Source of the DNA: Candidatus Rokuibacteriota bacterium
Lineage (GTDB): Bacteria; Methylomirabilota; Methylomirabilia; Rokubacteriales; CSP1-6
Length of the DNA stretch: 64,000 nt
Assembly: GCA_016184125.1 (NCBI GenBank)
Contig: JACPDG010000061.1
Location: 1 to 64,000, forward strand
Reading direction: 5' to 3'
Shown here: positions 17,198 to 25,889 of the stretch, piece after piece
Position numbering within the stretch: position 1 is the first letter of the stretch
Layout: every line of letters begins with the position of its first letter
Position numbers and translations under genes: made by a program
Notes under the pieces: generated by a model
The model's input: only the letters and a program-made list of their open reading frames with translations
Database searches by the model: none
What the model was told of the DNA's origin: nothing

Positions 17198-18711
17198 TGA
17201 GCGCCTTGTTCGCCAGACCGCTTTGGCTCCTCGCCGGCGCCCTCGTTTCCGTCTGCCTCGTCACCGCGGCTTACCCTGTCGTCGCCACCCACGTGGCGCG
17301 GAACCGCGCCGCGCTGCTCGAGCGCAACGAGGGGCTTCTCGATCCATTCCGCCCAGCCGAGGCCATGTCATCCGAGCGCGACTTCGAAGGGCTGTTCCGT
17401 TACTTCCTCGCCGGATACGTGACGTACCTGGCCCCGGAAGGGAGCCTGGTCCGGTACCCCGGCGCGGCCAGCAGGAATGGGCCACGCGCCGACCAGATGG
17501 AGGGCTTCTCCCGCGTCGTCCCGCTCATCGCCGTGTGGATCGCGTCCGGCCGCCCACGCACGGTCAGCCTCCCCACGCACGGCTCGATCGATCTGCTGGC
17601 GCTGGTGAAGACCGGTCTCCTCGGCGGAACGGATCCGGCGTCACCGGGATACTGGGGAGAGATCGCCCCGTTCGACCAGCGCATCGTGGAGGCCGCAGAC
17701 ATCGCGCTCGCTCTCTGGCTCCTCAGGAAGGATCTGTGGGCTCGTCTCTCCACCATGGAGCGATCCCGGATCGCGGTGTGGCTCGGTCGCGTGACTCGCG
17801 CGCGCGTCTATGACACCAACTGGCACCTGTTCGTGGTGCTGACCAACGCGGTGCTGAAAGGCCTGGGGGCGCCGTACGCCCGGGAGGAATACGTCGCTCA
17901 CTATCTCAGGTTCAAGACGTTTTACCGGGGAGACGGCTGGTTCAGCGACGGCCCGGATGACCGGTTCGATTACTACAACGCGTGGCAGATTCACTATCAC
18001 CTGCTGTGGATCGACGAGATCGATCCGGACCTCGACCGTGACTTCATCCGAGACACCCATCGGGCCTTCGCGAAGACCTACATCCATTTCTTCTCGCCTG
18101 CGGGATTCCCGATCCTGGGCCGGAGCATCTGCTATCGGATGGCGACCCCCGCGCCCCTCGTGCTGGCGGAAGCCCTGGGGCACTCGCAGGTCCCGCCGGG
18201 CCAGGCGCGGCGCGCCCTCGGAGTCACCTGGCGTTACTTCATTGCGCGGGGTGGCGTGAGACGCGGTCACGTGACCCAGGGGTACTGCGCGGAGGACTTA
18301 CGATTCCTGGATTACTACTCTGGCCCGGCCAGCTGTCTCTGGTCGCTCCGTTCCCTGGTGGCGGCCTTCGCCAATGCACCCGGCTCCCGCTTCTGGGCGA
18401 CGCCTGAAGCCGCTCTCCCGGTGGAGCAGCAGGACTTCGATCTGCCGATCCCGGCGGTGGCCTGGAGGGTCGTCGGGCGGCGGGCCGACGGGGATGTCAC
18501 CGTCATCCAGGAGGGAGAAGGCCTTGACGATACCCTCCGCGTCCGGGAATACCGGCTCTACGCGCGGGCCACGGATGCCATCGCTGGATTCTACGGTCTG
18601 ACGCGGCTCGTGCGAGGGCCGTGGCGGCCCTGGAACAGGCCGGTCGCGTATCGCCTGCCGCGGTATTCCTCGAGTGAGCCGTTCTGCGGGTGTGCGAGGC
18701 CCGTCCCCTGA
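17197..18711 (+). CDS. DUF2264 domain-containing protein
   Basis: ERDFEGLFRYFLAGYVTYLAPEGSLVRYPGAASRNGPRADQMEGFSRVVPLIAVWI... and NWHLFVVLTNAVLKGLG typical of DUF2264. Confidence 0.8.
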   Translation: MSALFARPLWLLAGALVSVCLVTAAYPVVATHVARNRAALLERNEGLLDPFRPAEAMSSERDFEGLFRYFLAGYVTYLAPEGSLVRYPGAASRNGPRADQMEGFSRVVPLIAVWIASGRPRTVSLPTHGSIDLLALVKTGLLGGTDPASPGYWGEIAPFDQRIVEAADIALALWLLRKDLWARLSTMERSRIAVWLGRVTRARVYDTNWHLFVVLTNAVLKGLGAPYAREEYVAHYLRFKTFYRGDGWFSDGPDDRFDYYNAWQIHYHLLWIDEIDPDLDRDFIRDTHRAFAKTYIHFFSPAGFPILGRSICYRMATPAPLVLAEALGHSQVPPGQARRALGVTWRYFIARGGVRRGHVTQGYCAEDLRFLDYYSGPASCLWSLRSLVAAFANAPGSRFWATPEAALPVEQQDFDLPIPAVAWRVVGRRADGDVTVIQEGEGLDDTLRVREYRLYARATDAIAGFYGLTRLVRGPWRPWNRPVAYRLPRYSSSEPFCGCARPVP

Positions 18712-18732
18712 ATTGACGCCCCTCCTGACCGG

Positions 18733-18850
18733 TTCGACCCCGAGTACGCGGCCGGCAAGGCCGCCATCGAGTACATCGGTGAGGCGTACCTGCTGGCGAA
18801 CGATCTCGCCGGAGCCGAGAAGCATCTGGCCGCCCTCGCTCGACGCTTGC
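18733..18850 (+). pseudogene. TPR-protein fragment
   Basis: FDPEYAAGKAAIEYIGEAYLLANDLAGAEKHLAALARR; no start or continuation. Confidence 0.5.
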
Positions 18851-19186
18851 TCACCCGACCAGCTCAAAGAGACCTTCGACGACGCGATCCACCTCGTCCG
18901 CGCCCAGGGCGCCGATGCGGCGGCCAAGCCGTCCGACCGACAGCGTGCGGATCTGGCTGATCTTGACCCACGAGGTCTTGGGAAGGCGCAGGCTCTCCAC
19001 AGGGTGCGTGAGCGGGAAGCCGGCACGCTGCGGCTGACTGGTGATGGCAAGCGCGATCACGGTGCCGGAGTGCCGGTTCAAGGCCTCGTGGCTGATCACG
19101 AGGACGGGCCGGAGGCCGGCTTGCTCGCGGCCACGGGCGCGATTGAGATCGGCCCAGTAGACCTCTCCTCTCAGTACTCGGGCCAC
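18851..19186 (-). CDS. MazF/PemK-family toxin
   Basis: RGEVYWADLNRARGREQAGLRPVLVISHEALNRHSGTVIALAIT...KTSWVKISQIRTLSVGRLGRRIG. Confidence 0.92.
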   Translation of the reverse strand: MARVLRGEVYWADLNRARGREQAGLRPVLVISHEALNRHSGTVIALAITSQPQRAGFPLTHPVESLRLPKTSWVKISQIRTLSVGRLGRRIGALGADEVDRVVEGLFELVG

Positions 19187-19413
19187 GTCGTCTCCTCACC
19201 CGTCATCCCCTCCTCGGCCAGGGCCCGCTCCTCTTTGCGATCAAGTTTCTTGGCCTCCACAGACAGCCGACGACGCCGGTGCCGGTCGAGCTTTTCCCGC
19301 ACCGCCTCCTCGATGGCGCGGCTGCGATTCCGGTACAGCCCGGATCTCACCCCCCGGTCGATCTCCTTGACCAGCTCCCGGTCGAGCGTGATGGCGATCT
19401 TGTCCGCCGGCAT
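19171..19413 (-). CDS. ribbon-helix-helix antitoxin (partner of MazF-like toxin)
   Basis: DKIAITLDRELVKEIDRGVRSGLYRNRSRAIEEAVREKLDR; overlaps toxin. Confidence 0.88.
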   Translation of the reverse strand: MPADKIAITLDRELVKEIDRGVRSGLYRNRSRAIEEAVREKLDRHRRRRLSVEAKKLDRKEERALAEEGMTGEETTWPEY

Positions 19414-19440
19414 TCACCCGCCTCCTCCACGAGTATGACG

Positions 19441-19690
19441 TTACATCATACCGTAACCGTCGCCAGGTGATCGTGGGAACGGAGCGGCTGCCCTGGTTGT
19501 CGTTCGATTGAGCGAGAGGATGCGCTCGAACACGCGCTGCGCCTCGCCGAGCCTTCCCAGGCGCCAGAGGCACAGACCAGAGCCCTGCAGGCAACGAAGG
19601 AACGGCCGGTTGTAGATCCGGCCCCGGACGAGCAGCCCCTCGAAGCCGGCGGGAAGCGAGAGCTCGCCGATGCGCATGCGGAGCGTGACT
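19441..19690 (-). pseudogene. TPR-protein C-terminal fragment with frameshift
   Basis: GRIYNRPFLRCLQGSGLCLWRLGRLGEAQRVFERILSLN, then the expected NDNQG continuation appears in a different frame. Confidence 0.5.
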
Positions 19691-19727
19691 TGGTGCCCGG
19701 GCGTGCGTGGTGCCGAAAACGCGCTCG

Positions 19728-20048
19728 CTACGCGACGACCAGCACCACGACCCAGGCGACCGTGAACACGACGTGCAGGCCGCCCGACGTCGCGACGATC
19801 GCATGGCGCCAGACGCTCTGCCGGATGAGGGCGAGACCGGCGCTCGCATGGCCTACACACACGACCGCGGCTGCGACGATGAGGGGGGACGGCACCCACG
19901 ACGTGGCGAGCAGCAGCGAGGCGACGAGGAGCAACGCCGAGTAGACGAGGAGACCGATGCCTGCCCGCCTCGCATCGCCGGCGACACGAGCGACGACCTC
20001 GGCGATCTTGCGACTCGCTACGGAGCTACGCGCTGCTGACCCACGCAT
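19728..20048 (-). CDS. hypothetical membrane protein
   Basis: 106 aa ORF with several hydrophobic segments. Confidence 0.5.
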   Translation of the reverse strand: MRGSAARSSVASRKIAEVVARVAGDARRAGIGLLVYSALLLVASLLLATSWVPSPLIVAAAVVCVGHASAGLALIRQSVWRHAIVATSGGLHVVFTVAWVVVLVVA

Positions 20049-20236
20049 GAAGGATCCCCTCCTCGACGTCGCGGGCCCGACCCGCGGTCCGAAACAATGC
20101 GCGGAATGTCAGCACATTGGATGCCACGGCGCCGGCGAGCTGTAAGCGCGCGACATATCGAGGGAGCGCCGCGGAATCGCGACCGCCGGGTGATCAGCGG
20201 GTGCGCAGAAGAGAACCACCGCTGGGTGAAACCGGA

Positions 20237-20926
20237 TCATGCCGATCGTCGCGGCTCGTCCGCGAGCGCCGCGCCCCACTCGGCGCTGCGCCTGAAGCTG
20301 TGGACGCCGTACCAGAGCGACCAGGTCATCAGCGCGAGCGTGATCGGCACGCCGGTCACGACGTTGATCAGGACGAAGACGTCGACGTTGCCCCAGGACA
20401 GGACGAGCAGGCGGAAGGCGCTGCGCGCCAGCAACAGCGCGCCCCACGCGAGCGAGATGATCGAGAACGTTCTGCGAAACGTTCGCGAGGCCTTCACCTC
20501 GGGCGGGAACGGATACGACTCGGACGCGAAGACGCCCGCAAGCGGACGGCCGATGGCGACCGAGCCGGCGAACACGAGCCCGTAGATCGCGTTCGCGATC
20601 ACGGCCGGCGCGAAGTAGCCGATGGCGCTGCCGGAGAGCGCGCCCACGAGGGCCTGCGTGAGCGCGATGCCGAGGCCGATCGCCGCGCCGAGCCCCGAGC
20701 GCAAGCGGCGCCGTTCCCAGAAGAACGCGGCGAGCGCCACGCCCGTGCCGAGCACGATGCCGGCGCCGAGACCGGCGAGCTTCCACGCGATGTAGAACGC
20801 GAGCACGGGCCCGAGGGCGTCGCGGGCGAACCTCGGTCCCGTGCCGAGCATCAGCGACCGGAACGATACGTGGGGCCGGTCGGCCGTGGCGCGCGTGTGC
20901 CGCGCGGTGTCGCCGGGATCGATCAT
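20237..20926 (-). CDS. VC0807-like/DUF3159-like integral membrane protein
   Basis: GPVLAFYIAWKLAGLGAGIVLGTGVALAAFFWERRR...; 229 aa multi-TM. Confidence 0.6.
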   Translation of the reverse strand: MIDPGDTARHTRATADRPHVSFRSLMLGTGPRFARDALGPVLAFYIAWKLAGLGAGIVLGTGVALAAFFWERRRLRSGLGAAIGLGIALTQALVGALSGSAIGYFAPAVIANAIYGLVFAGSVAIGRPLAGVFASESYPFPPEVKASRTFRRTFSIISLAWGALLLARSAFRLLVLSWGNVDVFVLINVVTGVPITLALMTWSLWYGVHSFRRSAEWGAALADEPRRSA

Positions 20927-21019
20927 CGGTGGGCGTGAGCATCGAGGACGGCGAGGCCGATGGCGGACGGCACGCAGGTCACGCCGCTCCCCGCCACGCG
21001 ATGCCGCGTCTCAGAGCCC

Positions 21020-21168
21020 GTGAACGAATCCCATGATCGAGCCGCGCCCCGGGTCCCCCGGGTGCGTCCGCGCACCCCCCGGGTGCGTCCGCGCACCCCC
21101 CGGGGCGCGTGCGAGCGCGGGGGGCTTGGGGGGCATCGATAGTCCCCCCATTGAAATAGTCCCCCCAT
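21020..21168 (+). repeat. interspersed palindromic repeat R5 (type B end) with internal tandem duplication
   Basis: GTGAACGAATCCCATGATCGAGCCGCGCCCCGGG(TCCCCC)GGGTGCGTCCGCGCACCCCCCGGGTGCGTCCGCGCACCCCCCGGGGCGCG...GGGGGCATCGATAGTCCCCCCATTGAAATAGTCCCCCCATGAAGTCAGTC. Confidence 0.9.
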
Positions 21169-21172
21169 GAAG

Positions 21173-22903
21173 TCAGTCGCCGCTCTCGACGAGTGTGGAC
21201 GCTCGCACGCCTTCCGCCGGCGTGGCACGCGTGAACGCGACCGGCTCGATCGAGACCGCGACGCCGTCACCGCGGCGCTGGAGCTGCACGACGACGGGCA
21301 CGCCCGAGGCCTCATCGGGGAAGTCGCTGCGGTAGTGCGCCCCACGGCTCTCGCGGCGTTCCAGCGCGCTCGCGGCGATCAGGCGCGCCACGGCGGTCTG
21401 GTTCCTGAGGTTCAGCCAGTCCTGCCAGGCGACGTTGAACGCGAGCCCGCCCGGCACGCCAGCGGTCTCCAGCGTCGCGTCGAGCCGCTCGATCTCCTCC
21501 CGGGCGGCGGCGAGCCCGGCGGCATCCCGCACGAGACCGACGCGGTCCCACATCACGTCGCGCAGCCGGCGCTGCAGCTCGTAGAGATCCGCATGCGAGG
21601 TGCGACCGAGCGGTGCCGAGAGCCGGCGTGCGACGTCGTCGAGCGCGGTGGACGACAGCCGCGCGAGCGGCCGGCCGTCGACGGACGCGGCCATCGCATC
21701 GCCGGCGATGCCGCCGAACACGGTCGACTCGCCGACGCCGTTGCCGCCGAGACGGTTCGCGCCGTGCACGCCGCCCGCGTCCTCGCCGGCGGCGAAGAGC
21801 CGCTCCACCGCGGTCCGGCACTCGGAATCGATGACGACGCCGCCCATCATGAAGTGCGCCGTCGGTCCGACCTCGACCGGCTCGCGGGCGAGGTCTCGGC
21901 CGAAGTCGCGGCAGCGCTTCACCATGCCGCGGAAGTTGCGCTCGACGAGCTCGGCGCCGAGGTGCGAGACGTCGATCCAAACCGCGCCGTGGTCCGTGCC
22001 GCGGCCGGCCTGGATCTCCATGAACGATGCGCGCGAGACACGGTCGCGCGTGGAGCGCTCCGTGCGTGCCGGGTCGTAGCGCTCCATGAAGCGCTCGCCG
22101 AGCCCGTTCCTCAGATGCCCGCCCGCGCCGCGCAGCCCCTCCTCGAGCAACGCGCCCGTCATCAGCGAGCCGGGAATGACCAGTCCCGTGGGGTGGAACT
22201 GCACCATCTCCATGTCGCGCAGCGGCAGCCCGGCGCGCCACGCGAGCGCGAGACCGTCGGAGGTCTTGTCGGCGGAGCACGCGAAGACCTTGTACATCGT
22301 CGGGCCGCCGCCCATCGCGAGCAGGGTCGCGCGCGCGCGCAACGCGAAGACCCGCCCGCTGCGCATGTCGAGGCACAGCGCGCCGGCCGCGCGGCCCTCG
22401 TCGTCGAGGATCAGCTCGACCGCCCGGCACTCCTCGAACGCGCGGACGTTCGCCCGCTCGATCACGTGCTCGGTGAGCCGGTTCATGATCTCGATGCCGG
22501 TGAGGTCGCCCTTGTGGATGGTGCGGTCGTGCGTCTGGCCGGCGAACGGCTTCTGGTGAATCCGCCCGTCGGGCATGCGGTCGAAGAAGCAGCCGTAGCG
22601 CCACTCGAGCTCGAGCACGCGCGCCGGGGATTCGCGCACGAGCGTCCAGACGAGCTCCTGGTCGTTGATCCAGCCGCCGCCCCGGAGCGTGTCGAGCAGG
22701 TGCGCCCCGAGCGAGTCCGGCTCGGTGAGCACGGCGTTGTAGCCGCCCTGCACCATGCGCGTGCAGCCGGCGCGACCGAGCAGCCCCTTCACGACGACGG
22801 CGACGGAGAGCTTCGGCGACGCATCGGCGGCGTGGAGCGCGGCGCACAGCCCCGCGCCGCCTGCGCCGAGGACGAGCACGTCGGCGTCGTGGACGTCGAT
22901 CAC
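21173..22903 (-). CDS. FAD-binding protein, succinate dehydrogenase/fumarate reductase flavoprotein subunit family
   Basis: ADVLVLGAGGAGLCAALHAADAS...MVQFHPTGLVIPGSL...GANRLGGNGVGESTVFGGIAG. Confidence 0.88.
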   Translation of the reverse strand: MIDVHDADVLVLGAGGAGLCAALHAADASPKLSVAVVVKGLLGRAGCTRMVQGGYNAVLTEPDSLGAHLLDTLRGGGWINDQELVWTLVRESPARVLELEWRYGCFFDRMPDGRIHQKPFAGQTHDRTIHKGDLTGIEIMNRLTEHVIERANVRAFEECRAVELILDDEGRAAGALCLDMRSGRVFALRARATLLAMGGGPTMYKVFACSADKTSDGLALAWRAGLPLRDMEMVQFHPTGLVIPGSLMTGALLEEGLRGAGGHLRNGLGERFMERYDPARTERSTRDRVSRASFMEIQAGRGTDHGAVWIDVSHLGAELVERNFRGMVKRCRDFGRDLAREPVEVGPTAHFMMGGVVIDSECRTAVERLFAAGEDAGGVHGANRLGGNGVGESTVFGGIAGDAMAASVDGRPLARLSSTALDDVARRLSAPLGRTSHADLYELQRRLRDVMWDRVGLVRDAAGLAAAREEIERLDATLETAGVPGGLAFNVAWQDWLNLRNQTAVARLIAASALERRESRGAHYRSDFPDEASGVPVVVQLQRRGDGVAVSIEPVAFTRATPAEGVRASTLVESGD

Positions 22904-22930
22904 GCGGCTATCTTACGGGCCCCGCCCGCG

Positions 22931-25753
22931 TCACTCCATCCGGTACGCGTCCGGGTGCGGCTTGAACGCGCGCGGGATCCAGAGGGGGCGGCGGAGGTTG
23001 CCGGGGCCCGGGGCCGGACGCGTCATCGCGAGCCACTCGCGGTAGACCTGGAACGACTTCTCGGTGTCGACGACCACGTCGCCGTGGCGGTCGTCGGGTC
23101 CGGCCTTCGTCACGCGCACTTTCTGGTGCCAGCAGTGCTGCCCGGAGATCGGATCGGGCTGGACGGGGAACGTGAGGTTCTGATGCACGCCCGCCTCGTC
23201 CCACCAGATGCGCTCGGAGTCGGGATCGTCGCTCGCGAACGGCTCCACGCCACGCACGCGGCGCATGCGCCACGTGCTTCCCTCGTGCTCGAGCGTCACG
23301 AGCGCCGTCGACCAGCGCTCGCCGCCCGTCGTCTCGGCCAGGCGCCAGCGGCCGAGGTGATGCGAGCACGCGATCACGCCGGGCCGGAGGCCCTCGGTCA
23401 CCCAGGCCTTGTCGATGAAGTACCCGATCGCGGTCTCGACCTTCAGCAGGTCCCCCGTCTTCACGGCGAGCCTGCGCGCGTCGTCGGGGTTCATCCACAC
23501 GGGGTTCGCGTGCGAGAGCTCGTTGAGCCACTTCGCGTTGCTCGAGCGCGTGTGGATGAGCGTGGGCAGGCGGAACGTCGGCAGCAGCAGCATCTCGCCG
23601 CGCTCGCGGTCGATCCGTGACCAGTGGACGTGGCTCCGGATGTAGCTCGGCACCGCCTGCTCGGGCCACTTCCAGGCCTTCAGCGTCGATGAGAAGAACT
23701 CGAGCTTGCGCGAGGGCGTGGGGAAGCCGGCGTGGGCCTTGCCGTCGATCTCCACGCCGATCGCGGCACCGTTCTTCGTGAGAATCCTCGTCGCCGGATC
23801 GACGGTCGCGCCGTCGAGCTCCGCGGCGGTGGGCGGCTGCTCGTGCGTCCGGTAGACGCCGTCCTGGACCAGGAACGAGCCGTACTTGCGCATGTACGCG
23901 AGCGGCGTGAGCCCTTCCTTCCTCGCCGCCTCGGGGAGGCCCGGGACCGAGTGCTCGAAGATCCAGCCGTAGAACTCGTCGATGCGGAGCCGCTCACCCG
24001 GCCGATCGGGTGACTCGAAGTACTTCCTGATACCGAGCGACCCGTCAGGGTCGATGCGCCACGTGAGCGCGATCCAGAACTCGTCCTCCTCCCACACCTG
24101 CCCGAGTCCCGCGGCCTCGTGCGCCTGCCACGTCCAGTCGAAGGTCTTGCCCTGTCGCTCGAGCGCGACGCGCAGCACCGGCTGCCGGAACCCGATCCAG
24201 CGCGCGGCGTGCGTCTCCTGCGACATGAGGTCGTGTCGCTCGGACGCGTGTCCCATCGGCAGCACGTAGTCGGCGAACCAGGCCGTCTCGCTCCAGATCG
24301 GCGTCAGACACGCGTGGCGCTCGACCTTCGCCTCGTCGGTCAGCACCTCCAGCCACGACATCCCGTCGGGATTGGTCCAGACGGGGTTGTACACGCGCGT
24401 GAAGTACATCCCGAGCTTGCCACGGCCCTCCTTGAGGAAGTGCGGCAGCAGGAAGCTCATCTCGAAGAACGCGAGCGGATACTCGCGCGGCATCAGCAGC
24501 TCGCTCCACACCGTCGCGGGCGGCGGCATCATGGGCGGCTGCGGGATGGACTTGTTCCACGCGCTCGGCGCGGTCCCGCCGGGCGCGCCCACCGCGCCCA
24601 TCAACACGACGAGCAGCTGGAGCGCGCGGGCCACCTGCCAGCCCCCGAGGTTGCCGGCTGCGGTGTTGCGCCAGACGTGGGTCGCGAGCGCGGGACCGGC
24701 GTCCGCGATCGCGTGCGCGATCTCGACGATCGTCGCGGCGGGAATCCCGGTCTCGCGCTCGGCGAACTCCGGCGTGTACCCGGCGTACAGCTCGAGGAGC
24801 GCCTGCTCGAACGCCTCGAAGGTCCGCGGCCAGTCCGGGCGCTCGGACGCGAGGTACTCCTCCCAGTTCACCCAGCGGCGCACGAACTCGCGATCGTGGC
24901 GCCGCTCCAGCACGAGCAGGCGCGCGATCGCGAGCAGCAGCGCGGCCTCGGTGCCGGGCCACGGCGCGAGCCACCAGTCCGCCATCGACGCCGTGTTGGA
25001 AAGGCGCGTGTCGATCACGCAGACCTTCGCGCCGCGCATCTTGCCCTCGATGATGCGCTGCGCGTGCGGGTTGAAGTAGTGCCCGCTCTCGAGGTGCGAC
25101 GACAGCAGGAGGATGAAGCGCGCGTTGGCGTGGTCAGGCGACGGCCGGTCCATGCCCATCCAGAACGCGTAGCCCGCGCGCGCGCCGGCCGAGCAGACGT
25201 TCGTGTGGCTGTTGTGGCCGTCGATGCCCCAGGCGTGGAAGACGCGCTGGAGGTAGACGAGCTCGTGCCCCGGCCGCCCGAGGTGATACATGACCTCCTT
25301 GGGCCGCCCCTCGACGAGCGCCTTCCGGATGCGGCCGGCGATGTCGTCGAGGACCTCGTCCCACGTCACGCGCTCCCACTGGCCGCCGCCGCGGCGGCCG
25401 ACGCGACGGAGCGGGTAGCGAATGCGCTCCGGGTCGTTCACCTGGTTCAGCGTCGCGGGTCCCTTCGCACAGTTGCGCCCGCGACTGCCCGGGTGCGCGG
25501 GATTGCCCTCGAACTTCTGGATGCGGCCCGTCTCCCGGTCGACGTACGCGAGCAGCCCGCACGCCGCCTCGCAGTTGAAGCAGATCGTCGGGATCAGCGA
25601 GTAGCGCCGCCTGACCTTGCGGGGCCACGCGGCCGGGTCGTACTCCTCCCAGTCGTCCCAGCGCTCCACCGGTGGGAAGCTGCGGAGCTCGGCCGAGCGC
25701 GCGGGCAGCTCCTTGGCGACGGGATGCAGCGGCTCGGCATTCACGGGCGTCAT
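22931..25753 (-). CDS. molybdopterin-dependent oxidoreductase (bis-MGD, DMSO reductase superfamily)
   Basis: CFNCEAACGLLAYVDRETGRIQKFEGNPAHPGSRGRNCAKGPATLNQVNDPERIRYPLRRVG...; 940 aa. Confidence 0.93.
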   Translation of the reverse strand: MTPVNAEPLHPVAKELPARSAELRSFPPVERWDDWEEYDPAAWPRKVRRRYSLIPTICFNCEAACGLLAYVDRETGRIQKFEGNPAHPGSRGRNCAKGPATLNQVNDPERIRYPLRRVGRRGGGQWERVTWDEVLDDIAGRIRKALVEGRPKEVMYHLGRPGHELVYLQRVFHAWGIDGHNSHTNVCSAGARAGYAFWMGMDRPSPDHANARFILLLSSHLESGHYFNPHAQRIIEGKMRGAKVCVIDTRLSNTASMADWWLAPWPGTEAALLLAIARLLVLERRHDREFVRRWVNWEEYLASERPDWPRTFEAFEQALLELYAGYTPEFAERETGIPAATIVEIAHAIADAGPALATHVWRNTAAGNLGGWQVARALQLLVVLMGAVGAPGGTAPSAWNKSIPQPPMMPPPATVWSELLMPREYPLAFFEMSFLLPHFLKEGRGKLGMYFTRVYNPVWTNPDGMSWLEVLTDEAKVERHACLTPIWSETAWFADYVLPMGHASERHDLMSQETHAARWIGFRQPVLRVALERQGKTFDWTWQAHEAAGLGQVWEEDEFWIALTWRIDPDGSLGIRKYFESPDRPGERLRIDEFYGWIFEHSVPGLPEAARKEGLTPLAYMRKYGSFLVQDGVYRTHEQPPTAAELDGATVDPATRILTKNGAAIGVEIDGKAHAGFPTPSRKLEFFSSTLKAWKWPEQAVPSYIRSHVHWSRIDRERGEMLLLPTFRLPTLIHTRSSNAKWLNELSHANPVWMNPDDARRLAVKTGDLLKVETAIGYFIDKAWVTEGLRPGVIACSHHLGRWRLAETTGGERWSTALVTLEHEGSTWRMRRVRGVEPFASDDPDSERIWWDEAGVHQNLTFPVQPDPISGQHCWHQKVRVTKAGPDDRHGDVVVDTEKSFQVYREWLAMTRPAPGPGNLRRPLWIPRAFKPHPDAYRME

Positions 25754-25889
25754 GACGTCTCCGAAGCATGCGGCGACAAGAGACGAGCCAGACGAGGCCC
25801 GAGCGAGCCGGCAGCCCGAGCGTACGGGCTGGTACGTGAGGGCTGACGGCGAGCGAGAACGAAGTATGGCGAAGTCAATTGTCGCCGCA

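Noticed and set aside
21020-21168. CRISPR-like array from the tandem GGGTGCGTCCGCGCACCCCCC units in R5
   Set aside because: Units are directly adjacent with no spacers and belong to the interspersed repeat family; no cas genes seen.
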